From NCBI RefSeq assembly GCF_013113715.1, contig NZ_CP053344.1, positions 2,480,001 to 2,544,000 on the forward strand: a stretch of 64,000 nucleotides of DNA, read 5' to 3'. Made by a program: the position numbers and the translations under genes. This document shows positions 15,947-26,300 of this stretch, piece by piece. How positions within the stretch are numbered: position 1 is the stretch's first letter; every line of letters starts with the position of its first letter. This stretch comes from Herbiconiux sp. SALV-R1 (lineage in GTDB: Bacteria > Actinomycetota > Actinomycetes > Actinomycetales > Microbacteriaceae). The notes beneath the pieces are model-generated. The model saw only the letters and a program-made list of their open reading frames with translations. It was not told the origin of the DNA and did no database searches.

Positions 15947-16825
15947 TCAGCGCGCGGTCGCGCGGATCTCCTCGATCAGCGCCCGGATCTGCGGCCGCCG
16001 CACCGCCCCGTGCCGCGCCGCGACCGAGAACACCCACGGGTCGACGGGCGCGGCGAGCGGGAGCTTCACGCATCCGGAGTCGTCGACCATGTCGGGCACC
16101 ACGGCGACGCCGAGCCCCGCGGCGACGCACGGTCCGACGCTCGGCAGGTCGGCGAGCTCGGCCGAGACGTGCCGGCGGATGCCGTGCTCGGCGAGGATGC
16201 GATCGAGCTGCACCCGGTTGCCGAACCCGGGCAGCACGTCGACCCAGTCGTCGCCCGCGAGCTCCTCCAGGGCGACGGAGCTCCGGCCCGAGACGGCGAA
16301 GCGGTGCGCGGGCGGCAGCAGCGCGACGAACTCGAAGCTCGCGAGCGCCCACGAGTCGAGGTCGGGCGGCACCGGCACACCCGAGAAGGCGAGGTCGAAC
16401 CGGCCGTGGGCGAGGTCGTCGATGAGGCCGGTCGAGCCGGTGGGCGAGCCGGCGATCTGCACGTCGACCAGCGGATGCTCGCGCCGGAACCGCCCGAGCG
16501 CCGCCGGCAGGTCGAGCACCTGCATGGCCGCGAAGGTGCCGATGCGCACCCGCCCGCGCAGGCCCGAACCCGACTCGGTCGCCGTCTGCCGCAGCGCCTC
16601 CACATCGTCGAGCAGCGCACGCGCCAGCGGCAGCAGCGTCTCGCCGGGCGGCAGCAGCCGCACCGCCTTCGTGCTGCGCTCGAACAGGGCGACGCCGAGC
16701 TCCCCCTCGAGGCTCTTCAGGCCGGCCGACACCGTCGACTGGGCCGCGAACAGGCGTTCGGATGCGCGGGTGACGCTGAGCTCGTCGGCCACCGTCACGA
16801 AATACTCCAGCAAGCGGGTCTCCAC
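15947..16825 (-). CDS. LysR-family transcriptional regulator
   Basis: A 292-residue LysR regulator: winged helix at residues 1-60 (LLEYFVTVADELSVTRASER, QSTVSAGLKSLEGELG), a coiled linker, and a full effector-binding domain starting near GRVRIGTFAAMQ. The GTG at 16825 starts the conserved N-terminus; the longer open frame is antisense to the divergent MFS gene. LysR proteins usually activate or repress the divergent neighbour, here an MFS transporter starting 81 bp away. Confidence 0.9.
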   Translation of the reverse strand: METRLLEYFVTVADELSVTRASERLFAAQSTVSAGLKSLEGELGVALFERSTKAVRLLPPGETLLPLARALLDDVEALRQTATESGSGLRGRVRIGTFAAMQVLDLPAALGRFRREHPLVDVQIAGSPTGSTGLIDDLAHGRFDLAFSGVPVPPDLDSWALASFEFVALLPPAHRFAVSGRSSVALEELAGDDWVDVLPGFGNRVQLDRILAEHGIRRHVSAELADLPSVGPCVAAGLGVAVVPDMVDDSGCVKLPLAAPVDPWVFSVAARHGAVRRPQIRALIEEIRATAR

Positions 16826-16830
16826 GTCTC

Positions 16831-16866
16831 GATCATAGATCAAAACGATCAGATTCAGAGATACAA
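16831..16866. promoter_or_regulatory. AT-rich divergent control region with GATC repeats
   Basis: Between the LysR and MFS starts is the most AT-rich patch in the area. It has three GATC tetramers (16831, 16838, 16847), two of them forming AGATC-AAAA-CGATC, a loose inverted arrangement compatible with a LysR dimer site. The promoters themselves cannot be assigned with confidence. Confidence 0.35.
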
Positions 16867-16906
16867 TTCGTTGGACTCGATGACGAGATCGGCGCATGAT
16901 CGAAGC

Positions 16907-18187
16907 ATGTCGACCCCTTCGCTGAGCCTGCCGCCCACCGCCTCCACCCCGGCCGTCTCCGTCACCGCCGAGGGGCGCCTGCTCACCCGCCGCCGCATCC
17001 GTCTGCCCCACCGGGCGGGCTTCTGGGTGACCGCCGTGGCCTTCCTCGTGATGATGGCGTTCAACACCGTGCCCACCCCGCTCTACGCGCTCTACCAGCA
17101 GCGCGACGGCTTCCCGACCGTCATGGTCACCGTGATCTTCGCCGCCTACTCGATCGGCGTGATGCTCTCGCTCTTCCTCGCCGGGCACCTCAGCGACCGC
17201 TTCGGGCGCCGCCGGGTGATCCTCACCGCGGTGGTGGTGGAGGTCGTGGCCGCCCTGACGTTCCTCGTCTGGTCGTCGGTGGAGGGACTCGTCGCGGCGC
17301 GGTTCGTGGCGGGGCTCGGCATCGGCATCCTCACCGCCACCGCGACGGCGCACCTCGCCGACCTGCGCCGCCTGTCGCATCCGACCGCCACCATCGGTTT
17401 CGCCGCCACCATCGCCGGAGTGGCGAACATGGGTGGGCTGGCGCTCGGTCCGTTGATCGGCGGGGTGTTCGCCGAGTGGATCCCGGCGCCGCTCGTCACC
17501 CCCTACCTCGTCTTCCTCGCCGCGCTCGTGGCCGTCGGCTTCGCCTACGCGTTCGTGCCCGAGACGGTGGTGCGGGCTCGCACCCGCGCGCCTTACCGCC
17601 CGCAGCGCGTGAGCGTGCCCCGCGACTCGCGCACCGCGTACTGGGCGGCCGGCATCGGCGGGTTCGCGGCCTTCGCCATCACGGGCCTGTTCGGATCGGT
17701 GGCTCCGACCTTCCTGGCGCAGCTGCTGCACCAGAGCGACCGCTTCGTCGCCGGCGTCGTGTCATTCTCGGTGTTCGGGGCCGCCGCCCTGGCTCAGGTG
17801 GTGTTCGCGAAGGTGAGCACGCGCCAGCAGATCGTGCTGGGCGTCGTGCTCATCGTCGCCGGACTGCTCTCGCTCGGCGCGGCGGCCCTCACCGTCGCTG
17901 CCGCGCCCTTCGTGCTCGGCGGGATCGTCGCGGGAGCCGGCGTCGGACTGGTGTTCCGCGGGGCTCTCGCCACCGCCGGTGCCCTGGCGATGGAGGGTAG
18001 CCGCAGCGAGACCACCGCCGGCATCTTCCTGCTCGGCTTCGCCGGCATGACCGTGCCGCCGCTGCTGGTGGGCGTCGCGCTGCTGTGGGTGCCGCTCGTT
18101 CCCGCGTTCCTCGGCTTCGTCGTGCTGGTGCTCGCCCTCATCCTGTGGGCCGGCCCGCGCATGGTGCGCGCGACCCGCGCCGCCTGA
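16907..18187 (+). CDS. MFS transporter
   Basis: A 426-residue, 12-helix transporter. Motif A appears as GHLSDRFGRRRVIL after helix 2. The first helix includes FNTVPTPLYALYQQ, common in sugar-efflux-like and drug-efflux MFS proteins. The ATG at 16907 is the first start after the intergenic AT-rich region. The frame is open far to the left, but that part covers the LysR gene and the tandem repeats and is not protein-like. It is probably controlled by the divergent LysR protein; the substrate is unknown. Confidence 0.88.
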   Translation: MSTPSLSLPPTASTPAVSVTAEGRLLTRRRIRLPHRAGFWVTAVAFLVMMAFNTVPTPLYALYQQRDGFPTVMVTVIFAAYSIGVMLSLFLAGHLSDRFGRRRVILTAVVVEVVAALTFLVWSSVEGLVAARFVAGLGIGILTATATAHLADLRRLSHPTATIGFAATIAGVANMGGLALGPLIGGVFAEWIPAPLVTPYLVFLAALVAVGFAYAFVPETVVRARTRAPYRPQRVSVPRDSRTAYWAAGIGGFAAFAITGLFGSVAPTFLAQLLHQSDRFVAGVVSFSVFGAAALAQVVFAKVSTRQQIVLGVVLIVAGLLSLGAAALTVAAAPFVLGGIVAGAGVGLVFRGALATAGALAMEGSRSETTAGIFLLGFAGMTVPPLLVGVALLWVPLVPAFLGFVVLVLALILWAGPRMVRATRAA

Positions 18188-18203
18188 CGGGCCGCGCGCG
18201 CCC

Positions 18204-18422
18204 TCACTCCACGCGGCGGAAGCGCGGGCCGCGGTAGCCGTCGCGCTCGACGGGCTCGACGAACATGGCGAGCGGGCGCACCCACAGCGAGTGGTCGCCG
18301 TAGAGGGTGCGGTAGAGCACCATCCGTTCCTCGGTCTCGCTGTGGGTGACCACGTCGATCACCTCGTAGCGCGACCCCTTGAAGTGCTCGTAGACGCCGG
18401 GCTGCGGCTCGTTCTCGGTCAC
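18204..18422 (-). CDS. DUF1653 domain protein
   Basis: A 72-residue protein almost entirely made of the DUF1653 fold: GVYEHFKGSRYEVIDVV, then MVLYRTLYGDHSLWVRP and the terminal MFVEPVERDGY. Family members are usually 65-80 residues, so the GTG at 18422 gives the expected size. A longer upstream extension would run antisense through the His-rich gene and has no conserved features. Function unknown. It is divergent from the His-rich gene, 25 bp away. Confidence 0.82.
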   Translation of the reverse strand: MTENEPQPGVYEHFKGSRYEVIDVVTHSETEERMVLYRTLYGDHSLWVRPLAMFVEPVERDGYRGPRFRRVE

Positions 18423-18447
18423 GAACAGCGAGTCTAGGCTGGAAGCG

Positions 18448-18759
18448 ATGCGAGACGACGAACGGATGCGCCAGGCCGACGAGCAGGAACGCCGCGCCCA
18501 CGAGACCCTCGCCTCCATCGGCCGCGGCGGCGACCTCGGCGCGGAGACCCTCGCCTTGTCGAACGAGTTCACCGACCGGCAGACGGCGCGGCTCGGCGCC
18601 TGGCTGCGCCGGTTCGCGCGCGTCCGCCGCGCCCCCGACGCGCACGCCCCGGCCGACGACGCCCACGCACACGACCACGCCGACGACGCCCACCCTCACG
18701 CCAACGATGCCCACCTCCACCCCCACGCCCCCGCCGACGACCACGAGGAGGCGCGATGA
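18448..18759 (+). CDS. Hypothetical protein with His/Asp-rich tail
   Basis: A 103-residue protein. Residues 1-63 are charged and helical (RMRQADEQERRAHETLASIG). From residue 64 it turns into a His/Asp/Ala tail (DAHAPADDAHAHDHADDAHP, followed by HANDAHLHPHAPADDHEEAR) with about a dozen His. Such tails often bind Zn, Ni, Co or Cu, though no structural metal motif is seen. It overlaps the aldo/keto reductase start by 4 bp (ATGA), so the two are translationally coupled. I know no matching family. Confidence 0.7.
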   Translation: MRDDERMRQADEQERRAHETLASIGRGGDLGAETLALSNEFTDRQTARLGAWLRRFARVRRAPDAHAPADDAHAHDHADDAHPHANDAHLHPHAPADDHEEAR

Positions 18760-19763
18760 CCGACAGCGCCCCGAAGCCCGGCCCCACCACCCCCGCCGAC
18801 GAGCCGGAGGGCATCGCCTCGCGACTCGGTCTCGGGCTCGCCGCGCTCGGCCGGCCGGCCTACATCACCTCGGGTCGCGACGCCGATCTGGGCGACCCGG
18901 CCCAGCGCTCGGTCGAGGCGATGCGCGAGAACGCCCACCGCATGCTCGACGCCGCCTGGTGGCTCGGGGTGCGCTACATCGACGCGGCGCGATCGTACGG
19001 CTACGCCGAGCAGTTCCTCGGGTCGTGGCTCGCCGCGCATCCGGGTCGTCGGGAGGAGCTCACGATCGGCTCGAAGTGGGGCTACGACTACGTCGGCGAG
19101 TGGCGCATCGACGCCCCGGAGCACGAACGCAAAGACCACGGGCTCGCCCACTTCGAGCGTCAGTGGCCCGAGACCCTCGAGGCGCTCGGCACCACTCCCG
19201 ACGTCTACCTCGTGCACTCGCTCACCCCCGAGAGCCCCGTGCTCGGCGACGCCGCCCTGCTCGACCGCCTGCGGGCGCTGGCCGCCGACGGTGTGCGAGT
19301 CGGCTTCTCCACCAGCGGACCCGCTCAGGGCGAGGTGATCGAGAGCGCCCTCGCCCTCCCCGATTCCCCGTTCACGGCGGTGCAGACCACGTGGAACCTG
19401 CTGGAGCAGTCGGCGGGCGACGCCCTCGCGCGCGCGAACGACGCGCGGTGGCTGATCGTGGTGAAGGAGGCGCTGGCCAACGGGAGGCTCGCCCCGTCGC
19501 CCGGAACCGACGACCCCGCCGCCGAGGCGGTCGCGGCACTCGCCGAGGCCGACGACCAGAGCGTCGACGGTTTCGCGCTGGGGGCCGCCGTCGCGCATCC
19601 GTGGGCCGACATCGTGCTGAGCGGCGCCGTCACCCGCGCGCAGCTGCGCGAGAACCTCGCCGCCCGGGTTCCCGGCCCCGCGTTCACGGAGGAGGCCCTC
19701 GGGGCGCTCGCCGAGCATCCGGAGACCTACTGGCGGGAGCGCTCGGCCCGCGCCTGGACCTGA
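18756..19763 (+). CDS. Aldo/keto reductase
   Basis: A 335-residue TIM-barrel NAD(P)H-dependent oxidoreductase. The catalytic tetrad can be placed: Asp in RYIDAARSYGYAE, Tyr in the same segment, Lys in GSKWGYDYV and His in VYLVHSLTPES. The C-terminal part (IVVKEALANGR, FALGAAVAHPWADIVLSGA) carries the cofactor-binding strands. An N-terminal Pro/Gly-rich stretch of about 20 residues precedes the barrel. It is coupled to the His-rich protein gene upstream. The substrate is unknown. Confidence 0.87.
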   Translation: MTDSAPKPGPTTPADEPEGIASRLGLGLAALGRPAYITSGRDADLGDPAQRSVEAMRENAHRMLDAAWWLGVRYIDAARSYGYAEQFLGSWLAAHPGRREELTIGSKWGYDYVGEWRIDAPEHERKDHGLAHFERQWPETLEALGTTPDVYLVHSLTPESPVLGDAALLDRLRALAADGVRVGFSTSGPAQGEVIESALALPDSPFTAVQTTWNLLEQSAGDALARANDARWLIVVKEALANGRLAPSPGTDDPAAEAVAALAEADDQSVDGFALGAAVAHPWADIVLSGAVTRAQLRENLAARVPGPAFTEEALGALAEHPETYWRERSARAWT

Positions 19764-19812
19764 ACGCGGCGGCAGCCCTCGCCGAGCGGCGTGAGGAGCG
19801 CTAGCCTCGATC

Positions 19813-20895
19813 ATGGCCATCCCGAGCTCGCCAGACGCCTACGGCAGGGCGCGGCGCGACAAGCGCTTCCGCGAGGCACTGGTGCGGGCCTACGACGGCC
19901 GGCACGACGCCCTCGACGCGCTCTGGTGGCTCGGGCGCCCCGATCGGCCCGCTCCCGACGGCACGCCGTCTCCGCACGCCCGACTCGCCGAGCTCGAGGC
20001 GGCCGTCTACGGTCCGGATGCGCGACACGGCGACCCCGCGGCACCGGCGGCTCTCGAGGCGCTGCTGGCCGAGCTGGCCGCCGACCGGGCCGCGATCGAG
20101 CGGGCCGTGCGGGCGGCGGAGCGGGAGGTGGACGACGCGGCACAGCCCCTTGGGGGCTCAGGCGGCGGTGACTCCTCCGACCTCGCACGCGTCGACGGCC
20201 CCCTCGGCACCGCCGACCCCCTCCGCACCGGCGACCCTCTCGGCACCGACCCCCTCGGCGTCGACGACCTCGAGCCTGGCCCCACCGTCCTCGACCCGCG
20301 CCGCCCCCGCTCCCCCTCCGCCCTCACCCTCGCCGCGGTCGCCGCAGTCGCCCTCCTCGCGGGCGTCGCCGGCGGGATCGCCCTGGGCAGCGGGGCGCTC
20401 GGCGGCCCCTCCGCCGAGGGCGTCTCGGCGGGGTGGACAGGCAACTCCGAAGGCGGCTTCAACGGCCTCGCCCCGGGCGCCCAGGCCTCCCCGGGCGCCA
20501 CGGTCGACACCCCCGCGGCCCTGCAGATCTTCGACCGCGAGCAGGTGCCGAGCGACCTCCCCCCGGTGCTGCACTCACTGCGGCTGCGCGAGACGACCCT
20601 GCGGCCGCTCGGCCCGACCGCCACCGGCGCGCTCTACGCCGCACGCGACGTCGACGACCGGGTGTGCCTCGTGCACGTCGACACCCAGGGGTCGTACGCC
20701 GCCTCGTGCGTGTGGCAGACGGCCTTCCCCGCCGACGGCCTGCTGCTGCGGGTGTCGTCGCCGGTGCCGGCACCCGGCCCCGACACCGGGAGCCTCCCCT
20801 CCGGCGCGCAGATCTCCGACCTCGAGGTGCGCTGGATGCCCGACGGCACGCTCACCGGCCAGGAGAACCCGATGCAGCTCGACCCCGCCTCCTGA
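19813..20895 (+). CDS. Single-pass membrane protein, first gene of the T7SS-like locus
   Basis: A 360-residue protein of unknown family. Residues 1-110 are soluble, helical and Ala/Glu/Arg-rich (ALLAELAADRAAIERAVRAA). A linker with the near-repeats GPLGTADPLRTGDPLGTDPL follows, then one membrane helix at about residues 178-198 (LTLAAVAAVALLAGVAGGIA). The outer domain of about 150 residues has two Cys (DRVCLVHV, ASCVWQT) flanking beta strands. The topology suggests a cytoplasmic N-terminus and an extracytoplasmic sensor or scaffold. It runs into the kinase/ATPase genes on the same strand and may be part of that locus; the link is positional only. Confidence 0.7.
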   Translation: MAIPSSPDAYGRARRDKRFREALVRAYDGRHDALDALWWLGRPDRPAPDGTPSPHARLAELEAAVYGPDARHGDPAAPAALEALLAELAADRAAIERAVRAAEREVDDAAQPLGGSGGGDSSDLARVDGPLGTADPLRTGDPLGTDPLGVDDLEPGPTVLDPRRPRSPSALTLAAVAAVALLAGVAGGIALGSGALGGPSAEGVSAGWTGNSEGGFNGLAPGAQASPGATVDTPAALQIFDREQVPSDLPPVLHSLRLRETTLRPLGPTATGALYAARDVDDRVCLVHVDTQGSYAASCVWQTAFPADGLLLRVSSPVPAPGPDTGSLPSGAQISDLEVRWMPDGTLTGQENPMQLDPAS

Positions 20896-21001
20896 CGGGC
20901 GGCGCGCATCTCACGATTTGCCCCTCGACCGGGAGGGTCGCGACGGCTACGGTGATGATGTTCGTGCCCGTGACGCCGCCGACCAGAAGAGGTTCCCGCC
21001 G

Positions 21002-21652
21002 ATGACCCCGGCTCCTCCCCCTCCCGCGAGGCGATCGCGCGCGGGTGCCGTGGTGCACACCGTGATCAGGGCGGTTCTGGGCGCGACGCTCCTGGTGCTC
21101 CTCGTGCTCATCGCCCTGCGCTACGTCAGCGCCCCGTCGAGCACGGTCGCCGACCCGGTCGCCACCGAGACGGCGACGTCAGGGCCGGCGACGCCGTCAG
21201 CGACGCCCACACCCACCCCGACGCCCACACCGACGCCGACTCCGACTCTCCCCTCGGCGGGCGACGGCGGGGGCACCGGCGACGGTGGCAGCGGTGGCGG
21301 CACCGACGGCGGGGGCACCGGCGGCACGGCCGCCCCGGTGATCGAGTCGTTCACCTCCTCGGGACCTGTCGCCTGCTCGCCGCCCTCCGAGGCCCCCGAC
21401 GGGAACGTCGGCATCGCCCCCGCACCGGTCGTGAGCTTCAGCTGGACCAGCAGCGGCGGCGAGGAGGCCTGGTTCGGCATCAGCACCTCCGACGCCCAGG
21501 CCGCGCCCTTCAGCCAGGTGGGGCTGAACGGCTCCATCTCGCTCGACTTCCAGTGTTCGAACGCCATGGAGACCTACGCGGTGACCGTCGTCGGCCCCGG
21601 CGGCAAGACCTCGAAGACCGTCGACGTCGTGAACACGGGGTACGTCGGATGA
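21002..21652 (+). CDS. Membrane-anchored protein with Pro/Thr stalk and Ig-like domain
   Basis: A 216-residue protein: short cytoplasmic N-terminus, one helix at about residues 19-43 (VIRAVLGATLLVLLVLIALR), a Pro-Thr repeat (seven PT units) with a Gly-rich stretch as a stalk, and a beta-rich domain of about 100 residues (VVSFSWTSSGGEEAWF, YAVTVVGPGGKTSKTVDVVN) with two Cys that could form a disulphide. The fold looks immunoglobulin- or Fn3-like. It overlaps the kinase start by 4 bp (ATGA), so the two are coupled; it could serve as the kinase's missing outer domain. Confidence 0.78.
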   Translation: MTPAPPPPARRSRAGAVVHTVIRAVLGATLLVLLVLIALRYVSAPSSTVADPVATETATSGPATPSATPTPTPTPTPTPTPTLPSAGDGGGTGDGGSGGGTDGGGTGGTAAPVIESFTSSGPVACSPPSEAPDGNVGIAPAPVVSFSWTSSGGEEAWFGISTSDAQAAPFSQVGLNGSISLDFQCSNAMETYAVTVVGPGGKTSKTVDVVNTGYVG

Positions 21653-23301
21653 CGGGCCTGCCACCGCTGCTCGACGGCTTCGACTACCTCGACACCCTGG
21701 GGTCGGGCGGTTTCGCCGACGTGTTCCTCTACGAGCAGCACCTGCCCCGGCGACGCGTCGCCGTGAAGGTGCTGCACGACGATGCGGTCGACGACGCCGC
21801 TGTGGCACGGTTCCGCGATGAGGCGAACCTCATGGCGCAGCTGTCGTCGCATCCGTCGATCGTCACCATCCACCAGGCGGGGGTCACGGGCGACGGCCGC
21901 GCCTATCTCGTCATGGAGTACTGCGCACTGCCCGACTACGGCCGGCGGTTCCGGCAGCAGAGCATCCCGGTCGAGGAGGCGCTGGCCGTGGGGGTGCAGC
22001 TCGCGGGTGCCGTCGAGACCGCCCACCGCGCGGGCGTGCTGCACCGCGACATCAAGCCCGCCAACGTGCTCGTCACCGACTACCGCCGCCCCGCCCTCGC
22101 CGACTTCGGCATCGCCGGAACGGTCGGCACCTCCCACGCGCCCGACGCCTACTCGGTGCCCTGGGCGGCCCCCGAGACCTTCGGCGACGGGGCCGTGCTG
22201 CGCCCCACCGCCGACGTCTACTCCCTCGCCGCCACCGTGTACACGCTACTGGCGGGCCGGGCGCCGTTCGAGGTCGTGGGCGGCGACAACACCCCCGACG
22301 CGCTTCTCGCCCGGGCCGCCGCGGGAGCTCTGCCCCCCATCGGTCGAGCGGATGTTCCCCCCGCCCTGGAAGCGCTGCTCGCCACCGCGCTCGCCACGTC
22401 GCCGACCGCCCGCCACACCTCGGCACTGTCGTTCGGCCGCGCCCTGCAGCAGGCGCAGCAGCAGTTCGGCCTCCCGGTGACCGGGCTTGACGTACTCGAC
22501 GACCCCTTCGCCCGCGGCACCGGCACCCCGACCGCGGCGTTCCCCGCCACGACCGCGCCGACCGGGGCGGGCGCCGTGGGCGCGGGTGGCGCCGCCGCCG
22601 CGGGTGCTGCCACCGCAGGGAGCGCAGCGGGCAGTGCCGGCGGCGCTGCCGCCGCGGGTGCTGCCACCGCCGGGGCCGCAGCCGGCGTAGCGGGCGGCGC
22701 CGAGGGCACAGCGGGCGCTTCCGGCGGCGCCACCGCAGCCACCACCGCGGCCGCGACCACGCCGCTCCCGCCTGAGGCCGAGGCCGAGGCCCCGCCTCCC
22801 ACCCAGCTCTACCCGACCGCGCCGGCTGCGCCGACCGCCCCCACCACCGTCCTCCCCGCGGGTGCCGCAGGGGCGGCGACCGCGCCCGCAGCACCGACCG
22901 CCCCGACCGTCGCGTTCCCTCCCGCATCCGCCCCCTCCGGTGCTCCGGGCGCACCGGCATCCGCGACCGCTCCACCCACCGCCCCGACCGTGGCGTTCCC
23001 ACCCGCGGCAGCGCCCCCGGGTGCCCAAGGCACCCCGGGCACGCCAAGCACCCCGGGCGCGCCGGCGAGCGCCGAGACCCTGATGCGCTCGCACCCCGCA
23101 CCCGCCGCCTCCGCCCCTGCTGCCCGCGGCGGCGCTCCCCTCGAGTCGACGGTGCGGCGCCCCGCCACCGCCCCGGCCCAGGCGGCCCCGGTGTACTCCG
23201 CGCCCGAGCGCCGCAGGCCGCGCTGGCCGGGCGTGGTGCTCGACGTCGTGCTCGTGCTGGCGGTGGCCGGAGCCGCCGCCGTGCTCCTGATCGGGGGCTG
23301 A
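21649..23301 (+). CDS. Membrane-anchored Ser/Thr protein kinase (PknB-like)
   Basis: A 550-residue kinase. The catalytic domain spans about residues 8-270, with a glycine loop (GSGGFADVF), Lys40 in VAVKVLHD, catalytic HRDIKPANV (Asp134), DFG (about 152-154) and a P+1 region (YSVPWAAPE). All essential residues are present. A 250-residue Ala/Pro/Gly/Thr-rich linker follows, then one membrane helix at the extreme C-terminus (VLDVVLVLAVAGAAAVLLIG), leaving no outer domain. PASTA repeats are absent. It lies directly before the FHA-bearing secretion ATPase, whose phosphothreonine-binding domain is a natural partner. Confidence 0.92.
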   Translation: MTGLPPLLDGFDYLDTLGSGGFADVFLYEQHLPRRRVAVKVLHDDAVDDAAVARFRDEANLMAQLSSHPSIVTIHQAGVTGDGRAYLVMEYCALPDYGRRFRQQSIPVEEALAVGVQLAGAVETAHRAGVLHRDIKPANVLVTDYRRPALADFGIAGTVGTSHAPDAYSVPWAAPETFGDGAVLRPTADVYSLAATVYTLLAGRAPFEVVGGDNTPDALLARAAAGALPPIGRADVPPALEALLATALATSPTARHTSALSFGRALQQAQQQFGLPVTGLDVLDDPFARGTGTPTAAFPATTAPTGAGAVGAGGAAAAGAATAGSAAGSAGGAAAAGAATAGAAAGVAGGAEGTAGASGGATAATTAAATTPLPPEAEAEAPPPTQLYPTAPAAPTAPTTVLPAGAAGAATAPAAPTAPTVAFPPASAPSGAPGAPASATAPPTAPTVAFPPAAAPPGAQGTPGTPSTPGAPASAETLMRSHPAPAASAPAARGGAPLESTVRRPATAPAQAAPVYSAPERRRPRWPGVVLDVVLVLAVAGAAAVLLIGG

Positions 23302-23305
23302 GCGG

Positions 23306-26300
23306 GTGCGCCTGAAGTTCACGCTGCTGCGACGGAACGCCGGGCCCGCCAACATCGTCGTCACCACCGACGCCACCGCCTCGGTGGGCGACATCGCCGC
23401 GGCGATCGCGGCCGCCGACCCGGTCGAACCGACCGCGCCCGGCCCGGTCACCCTGGTCGTGTCGCCGCCCGCCTTCTCGACGGAGACCGTGCTCGTGCCG
23501 GGCACTCCGATCGGCGAGGCCGAGATCGGCTCGGGCTTCACGGTGCGCATCACCCGCCCCGCCGATCCCTCCGAGCTCAGCCGCGCCACCCCCGGGGCGA
23601 TCGCGCGGGTGCTCGCCGGGCCCGACGCCGGCCGCGAGTTCCCGCTGCCGTTCGGCGAGAGCACCATCGGGCGCGACCCGTCGTGCACCGTGGTGCTCGC
23701 CGACCCGCTGGCGTCGAAGGTGCACGCGAAGGTGATCGTCACCGACACCCTCGAGGTCGCCGACCTCAACTCGGCCAACGGCCTGCTCATCGACGGCGGC
23801 GTGGTCACCCGGGTCACCGTCGACGAGCACCAGAGCGTGGTGATCGGCGACACCGAGCTCGGCTTCCGGCGCCTCGACCGCGCCAGCGCTCCCCGCGTCG
23901 CCGAGCGCGGCGGCGTGCTGCCCGTCAACCGGGCGCCGCGGGTGGAGCAGCGCTACCCGGGCCGTTCCTTCCCGTCGCCCGCGGCACCGGCGGCGCCCGA
24001 GAAGAGCCGCTTCCCATGGATCTCGCTGGTCGCCCCCTTGGTCACCGGCGCGGCGATGTTCGCCCTGTTCCAGAGCCCCTTCGCCCTGCTGTTCGTGGCG
24101 CTCGCCCCGGTGCTCGTGCTCGGCAGCTACCTCGACAACGGTCTCACCCGCAGGCGCCGCCTCGACCAGGAGACCGCCCGCTTCGACGCCGAACTGCACG
24201 ACCTCACCGTGCAGCTCGCCGAGGAGGTGCCGCGCGAACGCGCCGTGCGGTCGGCCGAGACCCCGGCGACGTCCGAGATCGCCGCCGACGCCCTGCAACT
24301 CGGCCCGCTGCTCTGGACCCGCCGCGCCGAGCACTGGTCGTTCCTCGCCCTCCGCCTCGGCACCGGCACCCTGACCAGCCGCAACACCGTCGAACCCGGC
24401 CCCGACGACCCGCGGGCCGTGCCCGAGCTCCGCACCAGGGCGCGCGACGCCGTCGCACCGTTCGCGACCATCGCCGACGTGCCCCTGGTCGAGAGCGCCT
24501 ACTCGGCCGGCGCGATCGGCGTCGCGGGCGAGCGGGCCGCGACCGCCGACTACGTGCGCGGTCTGCTCGTGCAGGCCGCCGGGCTGCACTCCCCCGCCGA
24601 GGTGGCGATCGCCGCCCTCACCAGCGCCTCGTGGTCGCCCGAGTTCGCCTGGCTCGGCTGGCTGCCGCACAGCTCCTCCCCCCAGTCGCCGCTCGGGGCG
24701 CAGCTGCACCTCGCCGACAGCGCCGCGACGGGCCAGGCCCTGCTCGCCTCGCTCGAAGACCTCGTCGCCGCCCGCGCCTCCACCGAGACCTCCCGCCGCG
24801 GGGCGATCGACGAAGCGGATGCGGTGGTCGCCGAGGGCGCCAAAGTCGGCCTCAAGGGCGCAACGGCGCCCCCCGCCGGTCGGCGCGGGCCCGCGCTGCT
24901 GCTCGTCGTCACCGACGACGCCCCCGTCGACCGGGCACGACTGGTACAGCTCGCCGAACGGGCGGCCGACGCCGACGTGCACATCCTCTGGCTGGCGTCG
25001 ACCATCCGCGACCTGCCGGCCGTCTGCCGCAGCTGGGTCGACCTGAGCGGCGGGAGCGACGCGGCGACGGTCGGGCTGGTGCGCCTCGGCGATGCCGTCT
25101 CCCCCGTGCGCACCGAGCGCGTCGACCTGCCGCAGGCGACGGCGCTCGCCCGACGGCTCGCACCCCTGGTCGACTCCGGCGCGCGCGTCGCCGACTCGAG
25201 CGATCTTCCGCCCTCGGTGTCGTTCCTGGCGCTCGTCGGCGGTGAGTTCGGCGAGACGGCTGCCTCGGTCGTCGACCGCTGGCAGCAGAACGACTCGCTG
25301 CACGTATCCGCGACGACCCACGCCCACGCCGCTGCCCCGCCCGGCGCACCTGCCGCACCTGGCGCACCGACCGCCGCACCGGCCCGCCCGGCTCGGCGAG
25401 CATCCGGACTCCGCGCCCTCGTCGGGGTGGCCGGCCCCGACTCGATGCACCTCGACCTGCGCGCCCAGGGCCCGCACGCCCTCGTCGGCGGCACCACGGG
25501 CTCGGGTAAGTCGGAGTTCCTGCAGGCCTGGGTGCTCGGCATGGCGCTGGAGTACAGCCCCGACCGGGTCACGTTCCTCTTCGTCGACTACAAGGGCGGC
25601 TCGGCGTTCGCCGAGTGCGTGGCGCTGCCGCACTCCGTCGGGCTCGTCACCGACCTCAGCCCGCACCTCGTGCGCCGGGCGCTCACGAGCCTCCGCGCCG
25701 AGCTGCAGCACCGCGAGCGGCTGCTCGGTCGCAAGAAGGCCAAAGACCTCCTCGAGCTCGAGAAGCGCGGCGACCCGGAGTGCCCTCCGGCGCTCGTCAT
25801 CGTGATCGACGAGTTCGCCGCGCTCGCGACCGACGTTCCCGACTTCGTCGACGGTGTCGTCGACGTGGCCCAGCGGGGCAGGTCGCTCGGCATCCACCTC
25901 ATCATGGCCACGCAGCGACCGGCCGGTGTCATCAAAGACAATCTGCGCGCGAACACGAATCTCAGGGTCGCGCTGCGCATGGCCGACGAGCACGACTCCA
26001 CAGACGTCATCGGCGAGAAGAGCGCCGCCGCGTTCGACCCCTCGCTGCCGGGCCGCGCGATCGCGAAGACAGGGCCGGGCAAGGTCACCCCGTTCCAGAC
26101 CGCGTACGTCGGCGGGCACACCCGCTCCGAGCCGGAGCGCGCCGCGGTGAAGGTCGCCGAGCTGCGCTTCGGCGCCGAGATCGTGTGGGAGGCGAGAACG
26201 GGCGCCGTCGCACCGGCCGTCGAGGAGACGGGCCCGAACGACGAGGCGCGCATCGTCGCGACCATCGGCACCGCGGCGCTGGCGGCCGAGGTGCGGCCAC

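Noticed and set aside
15539-16906. An N-terminal extension of several hundred residues on the MFS transporter
   Set aside because: It translates the tandem repeats and the antisense of the LysR gene; the first protein-like start is at 16907.
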